In this document: piece by piece, positions 39,240 through 50,090 of the stretch | How positions within the stretch are numbered: the first letter of the stretch is position 1 | Layout: each line of letters opens with the position of its first letter | Origin: Odobenus rosmarus divergens | Lineage: Eukaryota; Chordata; Mammalia; Carnivora; Odobenidae | NCBI RefSeq assembly: GCF_000321225.1 | Contig: NW_004450583.1 | Location: forward strand, 2,697,052 to 2,761,051 | DNA: 64,000 nucleotides | Direction of reading: 5' to 3' | The notes under the pieces: generated by a model | What the model was told of the DNA's origin: nothing | Databases searched by the model: none | The model's input: only the letters and a program-made list of their open reading frames with translations | Program-made: the position numbers and the translations under genes

Positions 39240-39475
39240 GTTAGTGCCGCTGTTTTTATAAGCTAATGAGGGCAGAGTGTGAGCCACGGGCAATGATGCT
39301 GCGATATTAACTGTGACAGGAAGCTTGATCATAATTATCTTAACGAGGATAGGGTTAATTACAGTGGAAACTTAAAAGTTCTCTCTGTTTGAATCCGCTA
39401 GAGCTGAATGTGTTGTGATGTTTTGTCATTTTGATATGACTTTGGAAAAGGCACTGGGACTCTCCCAGCAGCCAC
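39240..39475. promoter_or_regulatory. Candidate conserved non-coding element
   Basis: GCTAATGAGG, GCAATGATG, CTGTGACAGG (MEIS-like TGACAG), GATCATAATTATC and GGGTTAATTACAG sit in a repeat-free block. Confidence 0.38.
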
Positions 39476-40314
39476 AGCGGCTCCTGGGGGAGCCCAGCCT
39501 GAGAGCCCTGTGTGTGAGGTAACCTAGATGGTACCTGTGGGTGAGATCACGGGCAGGTTTCCTGCTGGGGAAGCGGGAGGCAGGCAGCCTGCGATGGGCT
39601 TCCAAGGTGCTTATTACATTCCCCCTGAGCAAACCACCTGCCACAGGGCAGACCGCACACACCCGGGTCTGCCTCCCTGCCCTTGGCGTCTCTTTACTCG
39701 GCTGGGAAGACCTCTCTCCAGCTCCCTGTGCCAAGCTAGTGGGTGAAGCCTTGCCCTCCCGCTCCAAGCCCCTGACCACGGCAGACAGGTCTGCCTTGAC
39801 TGCCCAGCCCAGCCCAGCCCAGCCCTCAAACGTCTATCTGCAGACTGCAAACCAGGCTGGGGAGGAGTAACTCTCAAGTGACAGTCACCCCCTGTACCAG
39901 AGCTCTTGGGTCTGGGGTGCACTTTGCTGTCCACACAGAAGGTGATAGTAGAGAAATTGCAGACCCGTCATCTTTCCTTGTAGCTGCCCCATTAAACAGC
40001 ATAGATCTGTGTGGATCCTTAAAGCCTTGTTTGCCTTGTCATTTTATTTATTGACCACACACCTCTTTGTACAGGCATCTTGTATATAGGGCTGTGAATG
40101 CAAAGATTGATGCAAATAATTTCTTTCCTCTACTCCTTCCACGAAAACAGCAATAACCATAACAACAGAAGTCAGATTTTTAAAAAGCAAAAAATAAAGC
40201 ATCCCCCAGGTACGTGTTCATTGGCCTCTGCATGCCAGCCAAGCCCCAGAAATCCTGGCCTCTCCAGTTTTACCCTTCACTACCCTGTCTCCTGTCCCCA
40301 GTCCCTCAGCTCTG

Positions 40315-40445
40315 AATTTAGCTGATTAAATCACCAAGTGCACACTACACTGATGACATGAAGACAGGGATTTATTAATTAGCAACCGCCCACATAACAC
40401 GATTCCCTTTTAACTGAGCAGCTAATAACATTACATGGCAAAAAG
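40315..40445. promoter_or_regulatory. Candidate conserved non-coding element
   Basis: AGCTGATTAAATC, TTATTAATTAGC and GCAGCTAATAACATTAC give clustered homeodomain-like cores in unique sequence. Confidence 0.33.
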
Positions 40446-41426
40446 AGTCTTACAACCAGACAGGTGACAGGGGATTTGAGCCTGAACTTCCCCGGCTCTT
40501 CTGTGAAGTCTCACTCAGAATGGAACTCTGCCCCAGAGGCTGCCCCTGAGAAAGGCAGCTCTGTGGGCACTCCCTCTGGTGTTCTCCGCTTTGTCCCTCT
40601 TCATGCTGTGTCATTTTGTGTTTTGCCTCCCCCAAAGCACTCTTGGAAGGGAGCTTTCTTTTGCTTGCCAGTTGCCAACCATTTGCTGATTCTCATGATA
40701 AGAGTATTATATTTGCATAACATAACTCGGGAACAATGTGTATTTGGATGCTGCCTTTGACCAGAGCCCAACTGATGTTTGTGCACAAAGGACTTATTAG
40801 CCATCCATAAGGCGCCCTGAAGGGAGGTGGCCTTAACTCCCCTTGTGGTAAACAGGGCCTCCTCATCCTGAAAAGCACTTTTGGATCATCACTCATTAAC
40901 CTCCATGGAGGAAGGGACTTCAGGAAAGGTTGAAGTTTCCCTGCAGAAGCCAGACTGGCTGCACACCTTGGCATATTTGTTCATCTGTCCACACCCTGCA
41001 TCCAGAACATACCCCCCCCCACACACACTAATACACCCTCTAAGGTCACAGCTACCAGAAAAATCAATGAATGAAAGGAGGAAGGAAAAGAAAGGAACCA
41101 GCATTTGCTAGTGACACGTTAGTCTCTTGCTTGTATTCTTTAAGATCCTGTGAGCTGGAAGCCACACAGAACGAACGAGGGAGCTCAGCTGGGTTATTGA
41201 TGTGCCCAAATTCATACTTCAAGTAAATGGTAGAGCTGAGGTAAAGTCCCAGAGTCCCAAGTTCCATGTGTGTGAGTTGTGATTTGCCTCCCTGATACAT
41301 GAGGAAGAAATGAAACACAATAACCCCATTGACCCTTACCCTCAAATGTTAAGTGGTGTCACCTTCCTCCTGTGGAGCAGGTAGTGCTGGTCTTAGGAGT
41401 TAGGGGTGGTCAGGGTGCTGGGCAGT

Positions 41427-41448
41427 GGGGTGGGGTGGGGACTGGGGG
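41427..41448 (+). other. G-quadruplex motif
   Basis: Four G runs of four or five separated by T, T and ACT (GGGGTGGGGTGGGG, then ACTGGGGG) meet the strict G4 pattern with very short loops. Confidence 0.85.
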
Positions 41449-42839
41449 TGAATCAGGCAGGAATGGAACCTGCTGAGGGAGCTCTGGGCACGGTGGAGTC
41501 CAGGGGTTCAGCAACTCACAGTGCACATTACACTTCCCTGGCACTGACTCCCTATTTTGGAGTCGGCTGGGCAGAGGTCCCACAAGGGAGATGCAGCTGT
41601 CCGGAGAGAGCCTTGGTGCTAAAGTTCACACTCACATCAGTTGTGCAGGCGCTGCACACACAAGCAGGCGGGTCTGTAATGGACATAGCTATCAGTAAAT
41701 GAATGAATAGTGTAGACAACATCTCCCTGATTCGTCACATTTTATAGAATAGCCAGGAGATCCCGTGTGAGTCCGCCCTCTGGTCGACTCGTAGCTCAGC
41801 TGTCAGGCTGTGCAAGCTCAGCACGACTCTAGGGTCTGGCAGGTGAACGAGCTGGGAGTATGTGCGTCTGTGGAAGTCCCTCCACCGGGCGGCTTTCCCT
41901 AATGAACGTCTGTGAGCGGCCCGGAGAGCACATGCGCACAACTGCCCCTCACCGCCGTCACCCCCGCCCCCCCTCAACACTCCTGAGCCCATAACGTTAA
42001 GAGTTAACTTTCAGCTAAGTGTAAAAACACGGCAATTTTTTCCCTTTCTGGTACTTTTTTTTTTTTTCCCTGAGCCGGTGCTTAATTCTTTCAGATGCTT
42101 GATTATTTACTGCCTTGACATCTACATTGCTGCCATTCCACGCTTCTTTCAAAAATAAAGTGAGAAATCCACTTTCCATAAATTAAAACCGTAACTTCAA
42201 GTCGGGAGTATTGAAACAGAAATTCCCCCAACTCCTTCCTTAAATCACCCCCCCCCACCTCAACAAAAACTAAAACAAAAAGAAAAATCATGAAAGAAAA
42301 AGAGCGCTCTCCGACTGGAGTGATCGTGTGCTTCTGCAGATGCCTTGCCTTCTGGGGGCAGCCACAGGGACACTGGGCAGAAGCAAATTAAGTGATTAGT
42401 AAAGAAAAAAGGCAGAGGGGGGAAAAAGTCAAAGGCAGCAAAAGGAGAGAAAGGAAGCCTTCCTTGCCTTTGCCTGGACTGTGCAGAGGAGAACCGCTAA
42501 GAAATGATACTTGAAGTTATATTTATTATTGTAAGAGGGGTATGATATTTCTGGGCAGGAATGATGGATGACAACTTAAATTTGTGTCCAGGGAATGAAG
42601 GTGAACTGTGACAGAGTTATTTATCTTGGGAATGGAGGTTAGGGTCAGCCGAGGCTGGGTGCCTGAAGGCACAAGACATTGACAAATTTATCCTGCAGGC
42701 CGTATCTGAAGCCCTTTGTTTTGGATCCTGGCTACTCACTAAGTGACCCTCATCCTTCATGTTGGCAATGCGTGAAGGATGCGGTGAGTGCGAGCGGCCC
42801 CTTCTCCCCCTCCGCCCCCACCCCAGCTCCTGCTACTAA

Positions 42840-43217
<378 letters not shown>

Positions 43218-43869
43218 TGAGTTTTATGTGTCAGCTAAATTAAAGTATGTGAAATGCAGTCCATGGGCAGACAAAGCGTTCTGTCTTCTGGCACTCGGGA
43301 CACTTCAGAGTAATTTATTATAGGTCATTCATAAATGAAATGTACCATTATATCTTCCTGTTGCTCCATTTTAGTGTAGAGATCTAAGTTATGGCTGTGA
43401 AGAAATCTTTTTAATAGATAAAAATAGAGAAAGAAAATAATGTCACTGCTGCCGAGAAGGCAGAGCCGGGTTCTGTTGGTTTGGGCTTGTGTGGGAGGGC
43501 GACCTCTGGTGGAGAGTACGGAGTGGTGCCTCTAAGCGAACTTGGCCTTCACGGAGGCTTCTGGAAGGCTCTGGTGCAGGCTCAGGGAACAGGTCTGGCA
43601 AAGGAGAGGGGGAAGGGGCAAAGATGTGAGATATGTGTGAAGCCCAGACGTAGCTCTGCCCTCCGTGGTGTTTACTGTACTGCGGTGATGAGAGAGGTCT
43701 AACAGCTGAATTTCTGTTGCGTGCCTTCTCCTTAAGTCGGTGAGGACCTGGCCAGCCTGGGATGAGGCTCAGGGGGATGAACTGTTCTGGATTCTATAGA
43801 GAGGCTGAGAATGGAATTGGAAGCTTTCTGCAGCATTAGGCACCTAGCTCCTCTGTACAGTTTTGGGTC

Positions 43870-44005
43870 TCCCTGCTGCCACAGTGTGAGCTGAGAGGCA
43901 GGGAGTGTTGTCCGTTTTGTAAACTCCTGTATCCTTCACACCTAGAATAATGCCTGGTATGGAGCTGAGGTTCGGTGAATGTGTGACGAATGAATGAATG
44001 AATGA
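43870..44005 (+). repeat. L2 3' end
   Basis: 'CACACCTAGAATAATGCCTG' then 'CGAATGAATGAATGAATGAA' is the L2 terminal pattern, 760 bp into the U12 intron. Confidence 0.78.
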
Positions 44006-44009
44006 ATGA

Positions 44010-44215
44010 TTATCATCCGCTGTTCTTTATTGAGCACTCCTGTGGTCAGGCATGGTGCTGGGTAATAAATGTTAAGCATATTATTTTTTTATTTTTACCA
44101 AAACCTGGCAGAAAGGTGTCCACTTACCTGAATGAGGAAAGAGGTGAAGTATAGACCCACAGCCAGACATTGAGCAAAATGCTAGGTCCCGGATTTAGTC
44201 TCAACTGTGGCTGCA
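44010..44215 (+). repeat. MIR
   Basis: 'TTTATTGAGCACTCCTGTGG', 'GGCATGGTGCTGGGTAATAA' and 'ATTGAGCAAAATGCTAGGTC' outline a diverged MIR right after an L2 tail. Confidence 0.7.
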
Positions 44216-44401
44216 TCCAAAATTCTTTCATTCTCCTGTGTTGCCTCAGACTTGAAGTACAATCACCTTGTTTTATTAGTGAAACATTTCAGACCTAGAG
44301 TAGTTTAATTGAATTGAACATGAACTTGTTCTTGTTCACATAGTAAGTTAGAAGTGAAAAAGAGATCAGGGCATTTTCCCTAGAGTGTGAAATAAAACCA
44401 G

Positions 44402-44420
44402 ATATATATATATATATATT
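44402..44420. repeat. (AT)n microsatellite
   Basis: Nine AT units in the U12 intron. Confidence 0.95.
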
Positions 44421-45872
44421 ACATTTATCATGCATGCATATGTCTGCTTTAAGAATGATAGGCCAGATCATTTATTAGCTTCTGCTTATATTTCAAGTCA
44501 TAAGACAGTATTTTCCTTATGAGGTAAAATATGCTACTATGGCCATTATAAATTGGCACTTTAATAGAAGTAGAAGAAGAGGGCCTACAAGTAAATATCA
44601 GTCTTTTTCATAATGCAGTACTGATGGATTTTTTTTTTCCTCTCCTATTCTTTGGTCAACCAAGTTTCCTAGTCCTTATTCTAAATATTATTACAGTCAG
44701 TGTGTCTTATGGCTCCCTTGACTGTCTTAGGTGATTAATTGGATGATATTCTCAAATCAATCAAGAACAGAAGGATTATTAGAATAGAACTGGATGATAA
44801 GTTTCCTTCTTTGGGCCCCAGTATTTATATCCTGTGTCCCACACTGTTGTAAAGTGTTAGCCTTTGGACTGGGTTCAGGAGTCAGCTTAATCACGTTTAG
44901 CTATATGGCTGTGGACAGATCAGCCTCTGAAAGCCTCTGTTTCTCATTTTGTATGTATGTGTGACATCACGGCTTTCACTTGCCTATTAGAAAAACTGGT
45001 GAAAAAGAAAAAAGGAATGTATGAAAGCCTTATTTGAACGTTGGACTCAAAGTGCCATAATAATGTGAGCAACACGGTTTCTGCATGGCTGAAAACCAGC
45101 TGCCTCTGCCCTGGGATGTTGTCAAGTTGACAATATAAGAAACGGTGCCATGAGAAGGACTTCCCGAATAGCCCAGACACCAACCAACAAGGACTTTGTC
45201 TGGCAAATGCTGGACAAATGCTAATCCCAAACTCAATTCCTCTTCTCCCTCAGCAACTTCCTGGCCAGTTCTCTGTCGCATTAACTGGCGCATACTAAGA
45301 AATGTAAGCTCATTTCAGCACAAGCCTGAGAAAAACAATTAAAGAGGAGCACGCCAACTGTGAAAGAACATCATTTCACATAATCCTAGTTTGCAGATGA
45401 ACTCGTGGGTGATTTTTTTTAATCAACCTGTGATTTGTATGATAATCAATCAATGAAAAGTATTTGTTGGATACCTAAGTGTCCAAAATAGGTAGCTTAT
45501 AGTATTACTTTCCTCTGTTACTGCTGACATTTGAGGAGACATTGAGTAAATATTGATGTAAATATTGATAATTGACAGGATACCTGATTAGTCTCATTAG
45601 GTTAGACTAATAAGTAAGATTCATGCTTCATGTGAATTTCCTAAGCATTATTGTCTCCCATTTTAGAGGGCTCGTTTTCATAACAGGCACCGAATATGCT
45701 GAAAATGCACAGGAATCCATTCTGGATTTTTTTTTTTTTAAGATTCCACATAAAAGAGAGATCATATGGTATTTGGTATGTTTTTCTCTGACTTATGTCA
45801 CTTAGCATAATGCCCTCAAGGTTCATCCATGTGGCAAATGACAAGATTTTATTCTTTATTATGGCTAAAGTA

Positions 45873-46008
45873 TATACATATATATGCAATTATAGAAATT
45901 ATATACATATATACATGGCTAATTATATACAATAAACTATATAATTGTGTATGTATATATGTGTGTGTGTGTATATATATATACACATATATATATATTT
46001 ATATACAC
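45873..46008. repeat. (TA)n/(CA)n microsatellite within an L1
   Basis: Runs of TATATACATA and GTGTGTGTGTATATATATAT replace the missing middle of the older L1. Confidence 0.9.
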
Positions 46009-46138
46009 AAAAGATGTTGAGCATCTTTTCATGTGTCTGTTGGCTACCTGTATATCCTCTTTGGAAAAATGTCTATTCAGATCTTTTGCCTATTTTTAAA
46101 TCAGATTGTTTTTTGCTATTGAATTATGTGAGCTTTTC

Positions 46139-46353
46139 CTTTATTTTATTTTTATTATTATTTTTTGAGAGAGAGAGAAAGAGAGCAATAGCAGAGGGGG
46201 GGGGCAGAGGGAGAGGGTAAGAGAGAATCCTCAAGCCAATTCCCCACTGGGTGTGGAGCCCAATGCAGGACTTGATCTCACAACCCTGAGATCATGACCT
46301 GAGCCAAAATCAGAAATCAACTGACTTAACTGACTGAGCCACCCAGGTGCCCC
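46139..46353 (-). mobile_element. Can-SINE inside an older L1
   Basis: The reverse-complement tail (TTTTATTATTATTTTTTGAG) and GA-rich tract end at GAGCCACCCAGGTGCCCC. Flanking AGCTTTTC (46131-46138) and AGTTTTTC (46354-46361) suggest a duplication. The L1 ORF2-derived sequence is interrupted and resumes on the other side. Confidence 0.92.
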
Positions 46354-46479
46354 AGTTTTTCATATATTTTAGAAATTCCTTTTCAATTATATGATTTGCA
46401 GTCATTTCCTCCCATTCAGTAGGTTGCCTTTTCATTTTTTAAATGGTTTCCTTTACTGTGTAGGAAGGGTCTCATTTTT

Positions 46480-47106
46480 TTCCTTTAAGTTTTTATTTAA
46501 ATTCCAGCTAGTTAACATACAGTGCAATATTACTTTCAGGTGTAGAATTTAGTGATTCATCACTTACAACACTCGGTGCTCATCACAAGTGCACTCCTTA
46601 ATCCCCATCACCTGTTTCACCCATCCCCTCCCCGCCCACCTCCCCTCTAGTAACCCTCCATTTGTTCTCTATAGTTAAGAGCATGTTTCTTGGTTTGCCT
46701 CTCTTTTTTTTCCCTCCATGTTCATTTGTTGTTGTTGTTTTTTAAAGATTTTATTTATTTATTTGACAGAGAGAGACATAGTGAGAGAGGGAATATGAGC
46801 AGGGGGACTGGGAGAGGGAGAAGCAGGCTCCCCGCTGAGCAGGGAGCGTGATGTGGGGCTCGATCCCAGGACCCTGGGATCATGACCTGAGCCGAAGGCA
46901 GACGCTTAATGACTGAGCCTCCCAGGCACCCCCCCCATTTGTTTTGTTTCTTAAATTCCACATATGAGTGAGATCATATGCTATTTGTCTGTCTTTGACT
47001 GACTGACTTCGCTTAGCATAGTAGTCTCTAGCTCCATCCACGTTGTTGCAAATGGCAAGATTTCATTCTTTTTGATGGCTGAGTAATATTCCATTGTATA
47101 TATGTT
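46480..47106 (-). mobile_element. Younger 5'-truncated L1, minus sense
   Basis: The left part is a carnivore L1 3' UTR (AGTTAACATACAGTGCAATA, CTCATCACAAGTGCACTCCT), with the poly-A tail appearing as T's at 46474-46482. The right part is the end of ORF2 (CCATATGAGTGAGATCATATG-like and GATGGCTGAGTAATATTCCA). TCTCATTTTT at 46470-46479 and 47107-47116 is a 10 bp target-site duplication. A Can-SINE sits inside. Confidence 0.88.
46741..46937 (-). mobile_element. Can-SINE inside a younger L1
   Basis: TTTAAAGATTTTATTTATTT at the left and GAGCCTCCCAGGCACCCC at the right, reverse complement. L1 sequence resumes immediately on the right with CATTTGTTTTG, echoing CATTTGTTGTTG on the left, the probable target-site duplication. 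Confidence 0.93.
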
Positions 47107-47679
47107 TCTCATTTTTAAAGGACTAAATTGGGCTGGAGGATGGTTGTATTCTCAGTGTTGCTATCACTAGAGATTAGCAGGATTCTTGGCTCTACAGAGC
47201 TGAGGGATTTTCTTTGTTTTTGGTTGAAGCCTTTTCCCTTTGCTTTCCTCAGCCTCTCCAATCTGTAGTGGTAATGCTGAGGGAGAAATGATAGTGGTAG
47301 GGGAGGAACTGGAGCAGAAGGCAATGTGTAGCTGTACAACTGGTCAGGTATATTACTGTGCTGTTGGAAAGTACTTTATTACCAGTAGATAAAATAAGAT
47401 ACTAATTGGCTCTTTCAGGATGCAGCATGATTTCTCTCTCCTCTGGTCTTCTGGTGTGATCATGAAGATTGGCTTATTTTCCCCACATTCTTAACCCAGA
47501 AGTCAGAGAATGAAAGCCAGGTAAAAGCAGGAGTAACACCATATGGCATTCTCTTAACCTAATATTTCTGACTCCACATTTTCAGCCAACTGACTCTCCT
47601 ATTGTCTTGTGAAAGTACTGCAGACTCTTTCAACAGTTACTCTGTTCCAAACTGCTATTGCTACTCCATGAAATGCCCT

Positions 47680-48110
47680 GGATTTGGGCTCTATCAGCCT
47701 TGCTGCATAATAACCTACTTCAAAAGTTAGTGGCTTAAAACAACAACTGTGTTATTTGTTAACAATTCTGAATGTCAGCTATTTGGGCAGGGCTCAACTG
47801 GATGGTTCTTCTGTGGATCTTGCTTTGGGTCCTTAGACAGCCACAGTTATCTGGAGGCCTGGCTGGGATTGGATGGTCTGAGATGGCCTCACTCATATGT
47901 CTGGAAGTTGGTCCTGGTTGTTGGCTGAACAACATGCCTCCAGTGGGATAGCACAGGACTCTCCACATAGGGCAGGGGTTCCAAGAGCAAAGCCCAAATG
48001 TACAAATACTTTTCAAGCCCTATTTGCATCTTGGGTGTTGCTGCCCTAGGGCCAAAGCCAGTCACATACCAAATGTAGAGCCAGTATGATAGGGGACTAT
48101 ACAGGTGTGT
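47680..48110 (-). repeat. MLT1-like MaLR LTR fragment
   Basis: 'GTTAGTGGCTTAAAACAACA', 'GGCAGGGCTCAACTGGATGG' and 'GATGGCCTCACTCATATGTC' are typical phrases of an MLT1-class LTR in reverse. It lies in the U12 intron. Confidence 0.7.
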
Positions 48111-48509
48111 ATACAAAGAGGCATGCCTCATTCCTATAACAGTCCTACACATGGACCTTGATGTCTCCTTAAGAATTCATTTTCTATTTGTAATAAAGAG
48201 AGACCTAGAATCAAGTAACTGTTGACCTTCTACAAAGGTAAGTATTAGGACTTTCTTAGAAATTGAATCTTATTTTAAATATATCAGAAAGCTTCCTATT
48301 AAATGGGGTTCTACCTGAAGTCCTTTTGTAAAGTTTGGTTTGGTTTTAATTTTTGGTGTTTTTGTTTTTTGTTTTTTGTTTTTGCATATGTAGAGTTTTC
48401 CATTTTGGTTTTACTCTCAATTAGGCATGTCCATCCAATGCTCTGTTACTGGGACCTGTGAACGTGGATTGTGGGCTGCTTTTATCCTTTGGAAAGAGGT
48501 TGTGTCATA

Positions 48510-48680
48510 TAGTGGTTGACAGCAGGCTCTGAAGCCAGGCTTCCTGGGCTTGTATCCTGGCTCTGCCCCTGGCTGCGTGTCTGTGGGCTAGTTACTTAGC
48601 ATCTCAACGCTTTGCTTTCCTCTGCAAAATTGGGACAATAATGGTATCCACCCCATCGGTGGTTGTGAGGGTTATTCTAA
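48510..48680 (-). repeat. MIR
   Basis: 'GTATCCTGGCTCTGCCCCTG', 'GGGCTAGTTACTTAGCATCT' and 'CTGCAAAATTGGGACAATAA' are MIR in reverse. Confidence 0.83.
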
Positions 48681-48862
48681 TTTCTATCTAATGGTCATTC
48701 TTATTATCCTAGAGAATTATGTAAGCTTACTTGATTTTACTTGGGCCACATTATAACCGAGGCCAGAGTATAGACTTAGAATGCTTCTTTGACTTCTATA
48801 ATTTAATGTTATCTTCCTATCATTCTGTGAGTTGAGTACCACTGGTGAATACTCTGATTCTT

Positions 48863-49052
48863 TTTTTTTTTTAAGATTTTATTTATTTGACAGAGACACA
48901 GCGAGAGAGGGAACACAAGCAGGGGGAGCGGGAGAGGGAGAAGCAGGCTTCCCGCGGAGCAGGGAGCCCGACCCGGGGCTCGATCCTAGGACCCTAGGAT
49001 CATGACCCGAGCTGAAGGCAGACGCTTAACGACTGAGCCACCCAGGCGCCCC
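48863..49052 (-). mobile_element. Can-SINE with clear target-site duplication
   Basis: Poly-T then AAGATTTTATTTATTTGACA at the left, GAGCCACCCAGGCGCCCC at the right. TACTCTGATTCTTT is repeated on both sides (starting 48850 and 49055), so the copy looks young. Confidence 0.95.
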
Positions 49053-49924
49053 AGTACTCTGATTCTTTATGAAAAAACTGGGAGAGTATGAACTTTTTGA
49101 AGTCACTGAGGGCTCATTCTAAACCCCAGACCCTGAAACCCAAGGGTTTCAGTGCATGAGAAAAGGAACCAAGATGCAGGAGGGGAGTCATCTGCCTGTG
49201 CATGCCCCACCCCCTGCCCCTCCCGTGCCAGGCCTGCTCCCAGCTGCTGGCGGAGCTCATGAAAGGGATTTCAGAGCCCAAACCCAGCATTTGGCAAATT
49301 TCTTCTTAGCCTACCCATGCCACACTTCCAGGCAGCATACCTCCTACTTGACCTCCCATCTTTGTTCTGCTGGCCCTTTGTTTCACTTCTGTTCAGCTCT
49401 CAGTGCTGGTGTCTTGTCCTCGGGTACTTAAAAGCCTGGACTTCCCATGTTACTTCTTCATCTCTGGGTTTGTAGCTTATCTTACTCTTCTTCCTTTGGT
49501 TCATTTAGACTGGCCTGGTAGTCACTGGCCACGGAGTTGACCTTATCTCTCCCAAGCTCATATTCTCTCTCTCTCTCTCTCATACATAAACACCTACGTG
49601 CATACACACACTATCCTTGGCTCTTCTCCAGTAGGGTTGGGTACTTGGTAATGGTCTCAGCTATATCATGTCTGAATACCCAACCCCAAATAACAGAATA
49701 CCTGAGATGTCAGGAAAATATAGATACTTTGCACAATCAAATGATTCTCCCCCATTCTCCCTTTCCGGGTGGGTGGGGGAAAGGTGAGAAGCTGACTTCA
49801 TTTTACAACACACTTAATTCCTTCATTCTCTCCTGTCTACCTGTTTGCTTCAGCACATATATGAAGAGACAGTATGTGTTGTCATACCAACAGGAAGAAT
49901 GGATAGTGTGACGTGTTGTGCAGC

Positions 49925-50090
49925 TGGGCTGTGGTGAGGAGACCAGTGAGCTGAGCTTAAGGCCACACTAGATTTCCCACAGCAATTTAATGTTTTACTC
50001 AGGCAATTCTCTGTGCCTTGTCTGAGGCCTCAGTTTCTTTATCTGTAAAATGGGTGATAGACACTTAAGAGTATTGTTGACAGATTTAAA
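49925..50090 (-). repeat. MIR
   Basis: 'GGCCTCAGTTTCTTTATCTG' and 'TAAAATGGGTGATAG' mark the MIR core in reverse. Confidence 0.75.

Larger units (their letters stand above)
45739..46469 (-). mobile_element. Older L1 ORF2 fragment, minus sense, rearranged
   Basis: 46008-46130 and 46362-46469 read as the reverse complement of L1 ORF2 (GTTGAGCATCTTTTCATGTG and GTAGGTTGCCTTTTCA segments). 45739-45870 is the reverse complement of the ORF2 3' end (CCATGTGGCAAATGACAAGA). The part between is missing and replaced by a TA/CA microsatellite (45873-46008). A Can-SINE interrupts it at 46139. It is defective, with no open ORF2. Confidence 0.82.
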
